Notes: generated by a model from the letters alone, not told the origin. A stretch of DNA of 10,688 bases from an uncultured Clostridia bacterium (GCA_944372745.1 CALWAB010000053.1:1-10688), one strand, 5' to 3'. Numbered from the stretch's first letter, positions 1-6,331 are shown. Numbers and translations are program-made.

Positions 1-28
1 GTCAATAATTCATAACAATAGGTGAATT

Positions 29-415
29 ATGCTAAATAGAAGCAACAATATGACTATACAGCAAATTAAGGAAGAAATAGAGAAACTTAAGGGCAAGAGA
101 ATCAATATGTCAGTCAATCAAGGACGAAAAAAATATGTCAATTTTGAAGGAGTAATACAAGACACATATACTTCAATATTTGTTGTTAGGCTACTTGAAA
201 GTACAAAGGGTATGGCTACTCAACTCAATGAAACAAAAAAAAGGCAGAAACTAAGTAATATAGCAATGACCCAGAAAGAGCCAGTAGATAATGAAGTAAA
301 ATATGACTGTCCGCCTATAATTGAAATTCCAAATAATAACAATGTGGATTTAAGAACATACAGTTATATAGACATACTTTGTGGAAATGTGGATATTGAG
401 GGTTTTATGTCATAG
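29..415 (+). CDS. veg: Veg family protein with an expanded internal loop
   Basis: Small cytoplasmic protein of the Veg family (DUF1021). Bacillus subtilis Veg is about 86 residues and is known to stimulate biofilm gene expression; its molecular role is unclear. Visible family features are the N-terminal helix followed by GKRINMSVNQGRKK (residues 22-35), the small-barrel segment GVIQDTYTSIFVVRL (41-55) and the C-terminal block RTYSYIDILCGNVDI (109-123), matching the family's SYSYADILTETVEL-type ending. Between the last two blocks this copy has about 50 extra polar residues (roughly 57-107) where B. subtilis Veg has a short turn. The ATG at 29 follows a weak AGGTG site at 20-24. A second ATG at 50 would give the usual Veg N-terminus (MTIQQIKEEI) and cannot be excluded. 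It lies 237 bp upstream of sipL on the same strand. Confidence 0.85.
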   Translation: MLNRSNNMTIQQIKEEIEKLKGKRINMSVNQGRKKYVNFEGVIQDTYTSIFVVRLLESTKGMATQLNETKKRQKLSNIAMTQKEPVDNEVKYDCPPIIEIPNNNNVDLRTYSYIDILCGNVDIEGFMS

Positions 416-652
416 TTTGTTAAATTTTCGCCGTTTTACACATTTATTCAAATTACTTATTTTTAATTGTTATACCTAGAGATTTTTTTTTTTTTTTTTT
501 AGAGAATTACAGTGCTTTGTGCCTGTATTTTTGTTGGTTATACTAAGGTACTAACTATTAAATAGGCAAATGGTTAGTGTCATTACATTATAAATATTTG
601 TCATAATTGCAAAACAAATTGAATAAAGTATTATAAGTGCGGAGGAAGCAAT
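416..652. other. Intergenic region between veg and sipL with an 18-T tract
   Basis: This 237-bp gap is AT-rich. It contains an uninterrupted run of 18 T at 483-500. No GC-rich hairpin precedes the run, so it is not a standard terminator despite the T tract. A weak 6-bp inverted repeat (ACTAAC 550-555 with GTTAGT 573-578) follows. No RNA gene or ORF is supported here. Confidence 0.6.
601..629 (+). promoter_or_regulatory. Weak candidate sigma-E type promoter upstream of sipL
   Basis: TCATAAT at 601-607 and AATAAAGT at 622-629 are separated by 14 nt. This roughly fits the mother-cell sigma-E pattern (ATATT-like -35, CATACAAT-like -10), but only 5 of 8 bases match in the -10. Known SipL/SpoVID genes are expressed in the mother cell, so the position is plausible. 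The call is inference and weak. Confidence 0.22.
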
Positions 653-2188
653 ATGGCAAATAAACCAAATATTAATACAATAGATACTCTTAGCGGTATG
701 AATGTAATAAAAAAACAAAAACAAATTGAATGTTCTACTTTAGCAAGCAATTCTAAGACGGTATTGTCTGTATCAGCAGTACCAGTGCTTGAGAAATGTG
801 AACGCGAAGGCAAATTTATAAAAATAGAAGGTGTAGCTTACATAAAAATACTATATGAAGACAATGACGGCAATAATTGCGTGATTGACAATAAATGTAA
901 TTTTGCTGAAATTGTGGATGCAGGGGACAATGCTGGAGAATTTTCTTGTTTAGGAGATGTTACGCTATCGGACTTAGAGTTTTCATTGTCTAATGCTGAT
1001 GAAATTAAACTTTCTGCAGTGCTGAACTTTGAAATATGCGTTTTTAAAGAATCGCAAGCCAATTATGTCGAATGTAATAGTGATGATTTTTGTATTTTGC
1101 CCAATGAAGTACATATATCTACATGTATCAAAAGTGGCACAGAAGATTTTGCCCAAAGTTATGAAGTGGACTTGGGTAAAAATGTAGCACGCGTATTAGA
1201 TTGTTATGCTACACTATCTCAAAAAGGTATTCAAGTAGAAAATGGTTCAATGATAATTGATATGAGCATTTGCAATACGATAGTGTATGAACAAGCCGAT
1301 GAAAACAACACTATATGTAATCACGCTTGCAATTATGATTTTAAGCAAACCATAAATATTGAAGGCTGTCATCCTGATTGTCAAGCACTTGCAAAAGTGC
1401 ACTTGTTGAGTGATAGGCTTCAAGTGGTGTGCGAAGATGTCGAAGGTAGTATGTTAGCACATATAGATTATCCAATGCTTGTTCAATACATTGTTTTGCA
1501 GAGCATAGGTGTGCAGAGTGTATTAGATGCATATAGCACAACGAATGAAATATCACTCACAAGAGCCGAGCAGGGAGCATTTCAAGTCGTGGGTGATGTT
1601 GTTAGCAATGAAAAAATAGATACCAATGTGACTTTAGAAGATGAAAATAAAACTATTGAAAAAGTATATTCATACACGCTCAATTCTATTGATTTGACGA
1701 AATTATTAGTAGATAACGATTGTGTGATTGTTGAGGGCGTGGCATATTGTAATATCATATATCAAAGTTTTGACAGAGAAACAGAACTTAAAAATAATGC
1801 GTCAATAGTGGCAGAAATACCATTTTCTACTCGTGTATCTATGGCTAATCTAAATGAGAATGACATTTTGCTAGCTAAAGCGTATGCAGTATCCACAGAT
1901 GTACGCATTAAGCGTTCTCAAGAACTTGACATAATTGCAGAAATAAGACTACATATAGTGGTACTTAGAAATGTAAATGTGGAGTTGATTTGTGATGTAG
2001 AGATAGGCGATATAAAGACGGTCAATAGCAGTGCATTAAATGTGTATGTGGTGCAACCTAGTATGACTTATTGGGATATTGCTAAGCAACTTTCGGTCAA
2101 TGTGGATGAATTGCAGAAACAAAATCAAGATGTCAGCTTGCCAAGTACTAATATTGAAAGAGTAGTGTTTTATAAACAATTAATATAG
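653..2188 (+). CDS. sipL: SipL/SpoVID-like spore coat morphogenesis protein (SPOCS + LysM)
   Basis: 511-residue protein, close to the roughly 516 residues of Clostridioides difficile SipL. That protein binds the coat ATPase SpoIVA around the forespore and is needed to anchor the coat; its C-terminal LysM domain makes the SpoIVA contact. Most of this sequence is beta-rich SPOCS/DUF3794 repeats. Two clear repeat cores are IEGVAYIKILYED (58-70) and VEGVAYCNIIYQS (360-372), with a further repeat-like stretch around 170-220. The C-terminus (about 473-510, YVVQPSMTYWDIAKQL onward) is a LysM domain. There is no signal peptide, as expected for a mother-cell cytosolic protein. The ATG is fixed by a strong GGAGG at 641-645, 7 nt upstream. 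It is rich in cysteine (about 20). It ends just before a terminator-like hairpin at 2193-2216. Confidence 0.9.
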   Translation: MANKPNINTIDTLSGMNVIKKQKQIECSTLASNSKTVLSVSAVPVLEKCEREGKFIKIEGVAYIKILYEDNDGNNCVIDNKCNFAEIVDAGDNAGEFSCLGDVTLSDLEFSLSNADEIKLSAVLNFEICVFKESQANYVECNSDDFCILPNEVHISTCIKSGTEDFAQSYEVDLGKNVARVLDCYATLSQKGIQVENGSMIIDMSICNTIVYEQADENNTICNHACNYDFKQTINIEGCHPDCQALAKVHLLSDRLQVVCEDVEGSMLAHIDYPMLVQYIVLQSIGVQSVLDAYSTTNEISLTRAEQGAFQVVGDVVSNEKIDTNVTLEDENKTIEKVYSYTLNSIDLTKLLVDNDCVIVEGVAYCNIIYQSFDRETELKNNASIVAEIPFSTRVSMANLNENDILLAKAYAVSTDVRIKRSQELDIIAEIRLHIVVLRNVNVELICDVEIGDIKTVNSSALNVYVVQPSMTYWDIAKQLSVNVDELQKQNQDVSLPSTNIERVVFYKQLI

Positions 2189-2192
2189 AATG

Positions 2193-2217
2193 AAGCCTTA
2201 TGTAATCATAAGGCTTT
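2193..2217 (+). terminator. Hairpin terminator after sipL (left copy)
   Basis: AAGCCTTATG (2193-2202) pairs perfectly with CATAAGGCTT (2207-2216) around a TAAT loop, starting 5 nt after the sipL stop. The following T run is short (TTTA). A near-identical hairpin occurs at 2515-2536 with a better T-rich tail, so the left copy may be a displaced duplicate of the original terminator. Confidence 0.6.
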
Positions 2218-2237
2218 AGGCTGTAGACAAATAAATT

Positions 2238-2264
2238 TTCTAGGTGATTTCCCATCCCCTAGAA
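2238..2264. other. Hairpin at the edge of the first structured repeat
   Basis: TTCTAGG (2238-2244) pairs with CCTAGAA (2258-2264) across a 13-nt loop. Read on the - strand, the segment (GGGTTCTAGGGGATGG) resembles 7997-8013 at the end of the third array (GGGGTTGTAGGGGGATG), so it seems to be a conserved tail of the repeat array. Confidence 0.5.
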
Positions 2265-2272
2265 CCCTAGTG

Positions 2273-2422
2273 GCAGGACAGCGTCCTGCACCTGTGGTCT
2301 TAGGGAGTGACACTAGCCAACTTTAGTACTAAAACTTAAAAAATATATATACTTAGTGTGTGAAACACACTAAGTATATTATTTAAGTATTAAGTTTTGA
2401 CTATGTACTTACCAAAGACCAC
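2273..2422 (-). repeat. Structured repeat, array 1, complete unit (minus strand)
   Basis: One unit of about 150 bp, reading 2422 to 2273 on the - strand. In order it has GTGGTC, a TTGGTAAGTACATAG block, an AT-rich hairpin, TTTTAGTACTAAAG, TTGGCTAGTGTCAC, CTAAGACCACAGGT and a GCAGGAC/GTCCTGC hairpin (2273-2289, 7 bp, 3-nt loop). On the + strand GTGGTCTT (2294-2301) pairs with AAGACCAC (2415-2422), closing the whole unit. The central hairpin is a perfect 15-bp stem (2347-2361 with 2365-2379, loop GAA). The reverse complement aligns nearly end to end with the unit at 7844-7992. It lies between convergent sipL and the tcdA-like gene. I do not recognise the family. Confidence 0.8.
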
Positions 2423-2427
2423 GCTAG

Positions 2428-2450
2428 GGTGGGGCATCCCACCTGCTTTT
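2428..2450 (+). terminator. GC-rich hairpin followed by a T run
   Basis: GGTGGG (2428-2433) pairs with CCCACC (2438-2443) around GCAT, then TGC and six T. It has the form of an intrinsic terminator on the + strand, within the gap between sipL and the tcdA-like gene. It may instead be part of the repeat's lead-in sequence. Confidence 0.45.
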
Positions 2451-2514
2451 TTCTACCGCTTTGAGTTTAATTCAATTTTATTGATTTTTCTATTTGTAGT
2501 TTGTCTACACCCTG

Positions 2515-2540
2515 AGCCTTATGTAACCATAAGGCTTTTA
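2515..2540 (+). terminator. Second copy of the sipL terminator hairpin
   Basis: AGCCTTATG (2515-2523) pairs with CATAAGGCT (2528-2536) around TAAC, followed by TTTTATAATTTTTAT. The arms are identical to those at 2194-2202 and 2207-2215, and the loop differs by one base. The T-rich tail is on the + strand side, so it is oriented to end + strand transcription, not that of the - strand tcdA-like gene. Confidence 0.6.
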
Positions 2541-2567
2541 TAATTTTTATAATGAATTTTAATATGT

Positions 2568-3242
2568 TTATTTTATTAATTCTAAAACTACAAATCTGGC
2601 AAGCAATATACCTGCTACCGCTGGCACAAAAGCATTGCTTGAAATTATGTTTGAATTTGTTTGAATAGGAGTTTCAGTGGAAAATAGACAATGTACATTT
2701 TCTATATGAAGTTCTTTAAGACGCTTTCTCATAATTTTAGCAAGGGGGCAAGTGTGGGTATTATTTATGTCATCAATTTTTAATTTTAATGGGTCAAATT
2801 TATTGCCTGTCCCCATACAACTAATTATAGGAATGTTGTTTATTTTTGCAAACTTTATTAGCTCAATTTTAGCATTTATATCATCAATTGCGTCTATTAT
2901 ATAGTCAAAATTTGTGCCTATAGTGTCATTATTTTGTGGATAATCTATTTTAAAAGGGTAGACAAAAAGATTGGGATTTATATCAAGTAGCCTATCTTTG
3001 CATATTTGTACTTTATCTTTATTTAGTGTGCTGTGCAATGCAAGAATTTGTCTATTAATGTTGGTTGCTTCTATTATATCTTTGTCAACAATAGTGAGTT
3101 TGCCTACGCCACTGCGGGCAAGGGTTTCAGCACAATATCCACCCACGCCTCCAAGACCGAATAGGGCTATTTGTGCATTTTGTAATTTTTGTAGATTTTC
3201 TTTGCCTATCTGCATTTCTAATCGATTTAAAAAATCAGTCAT
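2568..3242 (-). CDS. tcdA: TcdA-like E1 family tRNA threonylcarbamoyladenosine dehydratase
   Basis: 224-residue ThiF/MoeB/HesA superfamily protein. TcdA (CsdL/YgdL) uses ATP to cyclise the t6A base at position 37 of ANN-decoding tRNAs. Visible features are the RLEMQIGKENLQKL start typical of the TcdA branch, the nucleotide-binding GLGGVGG (29-35), the acidic residue after the second strand (IVDKD, D53), TNINRQ (60-65), DAIDD (117-121), the MGTGNKFDP loop (143-151) and CPLAKIMRKRLK (165-176). It is shorter than E. coli TcdA (about 268 residues), mainly at the C-terminus, as in other Firmicutes copies. The start is supported by AAAGGAT (complement of 3249-3255). It sits 61 bp downstream of tatD on the same strand and is probably cotranscribed. 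Another ThiF-like adenylation role is possible but less likely. Confidence 0.82.
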   Translation of the reverse strand: MTDFLNRLEMQIGKENLQKLQNAQIALFGLGGVGGYCAETLARSGVGKLTIVDKDIIEATNINRQILALHSTLNKDKVQICKDRLLDINPNLFVYPFKIDYPQNNDTIGTNFDYIIDAIDDINAKIELIKFAKINNIPIISCMGTGNKFDPLKLKIDDINNTHTCPLAKIMRKRLKELHIENVHCLFSTETPIQTNSNIISSNAFVPAVAGILLARFVVLELIK

Positions 3243-3303
3243 AAAAATATCCTTTCAATTTATCATTAAATTCTAATTTAAAAACGGATGCATCTAGACA
3301 CAT

Positions 3304-4053
3304 TTAAATATTAGCACTTCGGTTGAGATTAAAAAGGCTAATGGCATTTTGTGTTGTGACATCTTGTACCTTTTCTATGTCTATATGTTTTATTTCCGCT
3401 ATTTTTTCTGCTACATAATGTATGTTATTGGGTGTGTTTACGCCTTTGCGAGCAAATATGGCTGGTAGCATAGAAGGCGAATCTGTTTCTAAGAGTATAT
3501 TGTTTAAGGGAACATAATCAACAATTTTACGAAGATTAACATTGCCTTTGTATGTGATATTGCAAGCAAAAGAAATGTAGTAGCCGTTGTCAAGTGCTTT
3601 TTTGGCGTCTTGTAATGAGCCAGAGAAGCAGTGCATAGCCACTTTATAATTTTTATTTTTTGTCATATCAAAAAAAGTTGTAAAAGCGTTATTGCCTAAC
3701 AAATGCAAGGAAATTGGTAAATCAAAAACTTTTGCTATTTCTAATTGTTTGCCGAAGGCTTCTATTTGTTTTTCAAAATTGTTAAAGCGAGTATCAAGCC
3801 CAATTTCTCCAATAGCCACCAATTTATCTATGTGATTTATTATAAAGTTTTCAATATTTTTTGAAAATTCGTCTGCATATTGTGGATGAATGCCTAAACA
3901 ACAAAAATATTTGTCATATTCACAAAAAGTTAAAGCCTTTTGTAAATTATCTTTGTTATATGAAGGCACTATGACAGCCTGAATATTTTTATCTAAGATA
4001 AAAGGCTTGTCTATTTTTTCATCAAATATATGTGCGTGAGTGTCTATATACAT
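3304..4053 (-). CDS. tatD: TatD family metal-dependent hydrolase (DNase)
   Basis: 249 residues, the usual length for the family. TatD proteins are TIM-barrel, two-metal 3'-5' exonucleases or deoxyribonucleases acting in DNA repair and turnover. Expected metal ligands are present: H6 and H8 (DTHAH), E83 (GEIGLD), H117 (ISLHLLG), H141 (MHCFSG) and D191 (ETDSP). GIHPQYADEF (54-63) is the usual GxHP motif. After the third-ligand His most homologues have HSRDA or similar; here it is HLLGN, so the residues near the site are altered although the His is kept. Start ATG follows AAAGG (complement of 4060-4064). It is the first gene of a probable two-gene operon with the tcdA-like gene. Exact substrate is not predictable from sequence. 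Confidence 0.88.
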   Translation of the reverse strand: MYIDTHAHIFDEKIDKPFILDKNIQAVIVPSYNKDNLQKALTFCEYDKYFCCLGIHPQYADEFSKNIENFIINHIDKLVAIGEIGLDTRFNNFEKQIEAFGKQLEIAKVFDLPISLHLLGNNAFTTFFDMTKNKNYKVAMHCFSGSLQDAKKALDNGYYISFACNITYKGNVNLRKIVDYVPLNNILLETDSPSMLPAIFARKGVNTPNNIHYVAEKIAEIKHIDIEKVQDVTTQNAISLFNLNRSANI

Positions 4054-4103
4054 AAATAACCTTTGTTTAGTATAACATATTTTTTGAAGTTAGAAAAGTG
4101 ATA

Positions 4104-4132
4104 TTGACATTATGAAGAAAAATAGTTATAAT
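4104..4132 (+). promoter_or_regulatory. Consensus sigma-A promoter for the 4153 operon
   Basis: TTGACA at 4104-4109 and TATAAT at 4127-4132 are both perfect hexamers with the optimal 17-nt spacer. The predicted start near 4139 leaves a short leader containing AGAGGAG at 4141-4147. This implies strong, probably constitutive vegetative transcription. Confidence 0.88.
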
Positions 4133-4152
4133 AATATACGAGAGGAGAGATT

Positions 4153-5064
4153 ATGCCAGCATATTTAAAAAGTTCCAAATCAGTGCATAAGCACGCCAAT
4201 TTGTATAGGGAAGGTACGAATAAAGAAACTTTTGTTAATTTTAGCGGTAAACCCACCCATGTAAGTTTGCTTATCAATAGATTGAGTGATAAAGAAAAAC
4301 GCGGATTAAAAATGAAAAATTTTAGCATAAAAGATTTTAGATTCGCTACATCACCAGATTTGTCTTTATATAATTTGAGTAAATTGGGATTTGAACAACA
4401 TTTTAATTTTGTATTTAGCGAAGAAGATTTAGAAGAAATGCTAAATACTCCTAAAGTCATTGTGACAGACAACTATTTTAAGGCAACTGATATACAAGAA
4501 AATGAATATTTTATTCATAGATTATATATGATTGCCCCAAATTTAAAAGACAAAGAATTACCCTTAATTTATAGACTTTCAATACAGACTTGCCCTGCCA
4601 AACACACATATTCTGTATCAATGCAAGCAGTAGTGGGTGGTTGTCGTGATGGGGCTGTGAACTTAATTCGAGTAGATTCTCCACATGAAATTATAGGGCA
4701 AATGGAAGATGATTATATAGATAAACCGCATATTCACATTGCTGAGAGCAATACGCCTAATCGCCGTTTTGAACATTTACCTAAATATTTTGAGGAGGCG
4801 GAGAATGTTAAAACTCTTCAAGATGCAGTACAATTATTAATGGACAAAAGCGGAATAGGATATTATTCTATGGGTTCTAGCGAAATGAAAGTGGTTAGAC
4901 TTGCTGAAATTTTTGCAAAAGACAAAGCACATAAAATCGCAGAACCTGTCAATGCTGAAATATTACTTGCAGAATTATCAAAAGTAAAGCCTGATAATTT
5001 AGAACTTAGAGAATTTATACGAAATAAACGCGAAGTAACAATAGGCGATTTGGATTTAATATAA
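4153..5064 (+). CDS. Uncharacterised 303-residue protein, operon gene 1
   Basis: I do not recognise this family. The protein is soluble, with no signal peptide or membrane segment. The N-terminal third is basic (YLKSSKSVHKHANLYREG, then KEKRGLKMK). The middle is mixed alpha/beta with two aromatic-rich stretches (FEQHFNFVFSEEDL 80-93; YRLSIQTCPAKHTYSVSMQA 140-159). Residues 173-195 have an RVDSPHE segment followed by DKPHIHI, a His-rich turn reminiscent of small uncharacterised proteins with an R.D...H...PHIH pattern; I cannot name one securely. The C-terminal third is helical, acidic then basic, ending EVTIGDLDLI. Start is set by AGAGGAG six nt upstream, behind a perfect sigma-A promoter. The next gene begins 13 nt after the stop, so the two form an operon. 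Confidence 0.8.
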   Translation: MPAYLKSSKSVHKHANLYREGTNKETFVNFSGKPTHVSLLINRLSDKEKRGLKMKNFSIKDFRFATSPDLSLYNLSKLGFEQHFNFVFSEEDLEEMLNTPKVIVTDNYFKATDIQENEYFIHRLYMIAPNLKDKELPLIYRLSIQTCPAKHTYSVSMQAVVGGCRDGAVNLIRVDSPHEIIGQMEDDYIDKPHIHIAESNTPNRRFEHLPKYFEEAENVKTLQDAVQLLMDKSGIGYYSMGSSEMKVVRLAEIFAKDKAHKIAEPVNAEILLAELSKVKPDNLELREFIRNKREVTIGDLDLI

Positions 5065-5077
5065 AGGCAGGTAAGTT

Positions 5078-5659
5078 ATGGCTACGAGAGATTTTAAATA
5101 TTTTAATGAGATGGCGAAAAAAATCCCCAATAGTCAAGTACTTGTAAAATTAGTGCAATTTTATGATTTTGCTTGGCAAAAAGATTTGATGGAAAATTTA
5201 TTTAGTATGAATTATGAGAGAAGCCATTTCTATAATATTATAAGTGACAAACTAGTGGAATACAAAGAATATCCAATGGAAATTCATAAAATTTTATTGG
5301 ATAATTTATCTGGTAAAAATATAGCAGATATTTCTAAATCTGCAAATTTATCTCAAGAGATTGTCGAAGAATACCAAGATAAATTTCTCAAAAGTAAGAA
5401 TATTATGGATTGCATTGATTTTACTCAGGTAATTGGTGCGGATATAGATAAAATAGAACAAAAAGTTCTAAAATCGACAAATGCGGATGCCTATATTTAT
5501 TTTATTCAGGTTTCGCCTAAAGTACATAAATCTTTATTTGAGATGAGAATAATTGAACTGATTTCAAAAGCTAGAGGAAATGCGAAACTAGTTGCACAAA
5601 GGCAAAAGGCTTATAAAATCATAAAAGCATTTGCCGATGAAAAAGAGAAAGAATTATAA
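5078..5659 (+). CDS. Uncharacterised helical 193-residue protein, operon gene 2
   Basis: No family recognised. The sequence is lysine-rich and almost entirely predicted helix, without signal peptide or membrane segment. Residues 76-100 (GKNIADISKSANLSQEIVEEYQDKF in outline) read like a helix-turn-helix of the kind 'IADIAKSANLSQEIVEE', which could bind nucleic acid or act in partner binding; this is inference. The C-terminus is a basic helix ending KAFADEKEKEL. The ATG follows AGG at 5069-5071, and the intergenic distance to the upstream gene is 13 nt, so translation is likely coupled with it. Directly downstream is the second structured-repeat array. The tight pairing with the upstream gene suggests a shared task. 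Confidence 0.78.
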   Translation: MATRDFKYFNEMAKKIPNSQVLVKLVQFYDFAWQKDLMENLFSMNYERSHFYNIISDKLVEYKEYPMEIHKILLDNLSGKNIADISKSANLSQEIVEEYQDKFLKSKNIMDCIDFTQVIGADIDKIEQKVLKSTNADAYIYFIQVSPKVHKSLFEMRIIELISKARGNAKLVAQRQKAYKIIKAFADEKEKEL

Positions 5660-5673
5660 ATATAGTAAATATT

Positions 5674-5771
5674 ATGCGTTAACACACTAAGAAACACCCT
5701 TTAGTCCTTAGTGCTAAAGTTAAAAAATACTAAGACTGAAATGAAAGTGGCTTGTGCGTGAAATTAGTCTT
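5674..5771 (+). repeat. Structured repeat, array 2, partial first unit
   Basis: Right-hand part of a unit. GCGTTAACACACTAAG (5676-5691) matches the 3' arm of the central hairpin, CTTAGTGCTAAAG (5707-5719) the TTAGTACTAA block, and CTAAGACT (5730-5737) the CTAAGACC block. AAGACT (5732-5737) pairs with AGTCTT (5766-5771), the same place where other copies pair GACCAC with GTGGTC, so both strands of the stem changed together. The 5' arm of the central hairpin is missing. Confidence 0.65.
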
Positions 5772-5915
5772 GGCGAGTACTTAGTGATAACATAGATATA
5801 AAAAAATATTTAGTGCAAGATAATGCACTAAATATTTTTTGTTTTTAGTACTAAGCGGGGCTGTACTATACCCTAGTCCACAGATGCAGTTGACTTGCGT
5901 ATGGTGGCAGTGGTC
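5772..5915 (+). repeat. Structured repeat, array 2, complete unit
   Basis: GAGTACTTAG (5775-5784) opens the unit. The central hairpin is a perfect 17-bp stem (5801-5817 with 5824-5840, loop AGATAA). TTTTAGTACTAAGC (5843-5856), a GGGGCTGTACTATAC block and CCCTAGTCCACAGAT follow. A weak GCA/TGC hairpin (5886-5898) and GTGGCAGTGGTC (5904-5915) close it. Compared with 7844-7992 the order of blocks is identical, but the distal hairpin has eroded. Confidence 0.75.
5801..5846. terminator. Perfect 17-bp A/T-flanked hairpin, candidate bidirectional terminator
   Basis: The stem of the array-2 unit starts with six A and ends with six T, then GTTTTT. On either strand it yields a stem followed by a U-rich tail, suited to stopping both the 4153 operon and the convergent 6086-6259 gene. 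Stem GC content is low apart from TAGTGCA/TGCACTA, so efficiency is uncertain. Confidence 0.5.
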
Positions 5916-6058
5916 CCCGTTTGGATAAGGCACTTAGTTACATTAAAAGTATTTCTAATGACCACGGCGGTCTGCAATCACATCTATGAAATAAGGTGGG
6001 TGTAATGGCACGCACCCTTGGACATTGGTTGAGTACCTAGTCATAATTTAGTACTTGA
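5916..6058 (+). repeat. Structured repeat, array 2, degenerate and partial units
   Basis: After GTGGTC (5910-5915), a shortened segment runs to GACCAC at 5960-5965, which can pair with it across 44 nt. It retains GGCACTTAGT (5929-5938) but lacks the long central hairpin. A GGGTG/CACCC hairpin (5998-6002 with 6013-6017) and ATGGCAC (6005-6011) match the GGCTATGGCAC block. CATTGGTTGAGTACCTAG (6023-6040) with TTTAGTAC (6047-6054) is the beginning of a further unit that stops at 6058, where the next gene's 3' flank begins. Confidence 0.55.
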
Positions 6059-6085
6059 ATGATAAAGAAAAACTAATTTTTGTAA

Positions 6086-6259
6086 TTAATTTTGATTAAA
6101 ATTGTTTGAATTTGTTGCACTTGTGGTAGTTGAAGTATTTTGTTGATTTTTGATTGTATCAATTTGTTTTTGAAGCAAATCGAAGTTCTTTTTTAATCTT
6201 TTTTCAAGTTCATTAATTGTATCAAAAAGTTGTTCATACATTTGATATAAATTATTCAT
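6086..6259 (-). CDS. Small 57-residue coiled-coil protein
   Basis: Unrecognised small protein. Residues 1-39 (MNNLYQMYEQLFDTINELEK onward) show leucine, isoleucine and phenylalanine at heptad spacing and should form one long amphipathic helix or coiled coil. The last 18 residues are a low-complexity Asn/Thr/Ser/Gln tail. I chose the ATG at 6259 over an in-frame one 30 nt upstream because AAAGGA (complement of 6269-6274) lies 9 nt before it. It is divergent from the 6381 gene with 121 bp between starts, and convergent with the 5078 gene across the second repeat array. A role as a small oligomerising or partner protein is a guess; it could also be a phasin-like or accessory helix protein. Confidence 0.6.
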   Translation of the reverse strand: MNNLYQMYEQLFDTINELEKRLKKNFDLLQKQIDTIKNQQNTSTTTSATNSNNFNQN

Positions 6260-6293
6260 AGTGTTGTGTCCTTTGGCGAGTATCCACAATTAT

Positions 6294-6302
6294 ATTATAT
6301 CA
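6294..6302 (-). promoter_or_regulatory. Extended -10 promoter for the 57-residue gene
   Basis: On the - strand, TGATATAAT is a TGnTATAAT extended -10 with its hexamer at 6299 to 6294. It predicts a start near 6287 and a 28-nt leader with the AAAGGA site. A TTGACA lies at 6313 to 6308, but only 8 nt upstream, so it is not a properly spaced -35. Confidence 0.5.
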
Positions 6303-6331
6303 CATATTGTCAAGTTTATATTTTACATTTG

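Larger units (their letters stand above)
2218..2513. mobile_element. Candidate MITE-like insertion with terminal inverted repeats
   Basis: AGGCTGTAGACAAA at 2218-2231 and TTTGTCTACACCCT at 2500-2513 form a 14-bp inverted repeat with one mismatch. The interior holds one complete unit of the roughly 150-bp structured repeat on the - strand. Immediately outside lie two near-identical hairpins (2193-2216 and 2515-2536), arranged like a duplicated target. There is no transposase ORF, so any mobility would need an enzyme in trans. The alternative is that the flanks are only two independent terminators and the inverted repeat is a DNA or RNA stem. The other two arrays in the window do not show this inverted repeat, so the mobile reading is tentative. 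Confidence 0.35.

Noticed and set aside
541..590. Possible relic of the structured repeat upstream of sipL (TACTAAGGTACTAAC...GTTAGTGTCA)
   Set aside because: Only short, weak similarity and a 6-bp stem; block order of the repeat cannot be followed.
2971..3276. 101-codon + strand frame opposite the tcdA-like gene
   Set aside because: It lies antisense within a well-supported enzyme gene, has no ribosome binding site and shows no recognisable domain.
4069..4074. Extended -10 (TGTTATACT on the - strand) for tatD
   Set aside because: It would place the transcription start inside the ribosome binding site at 4060-4064, and no -35 is visible.
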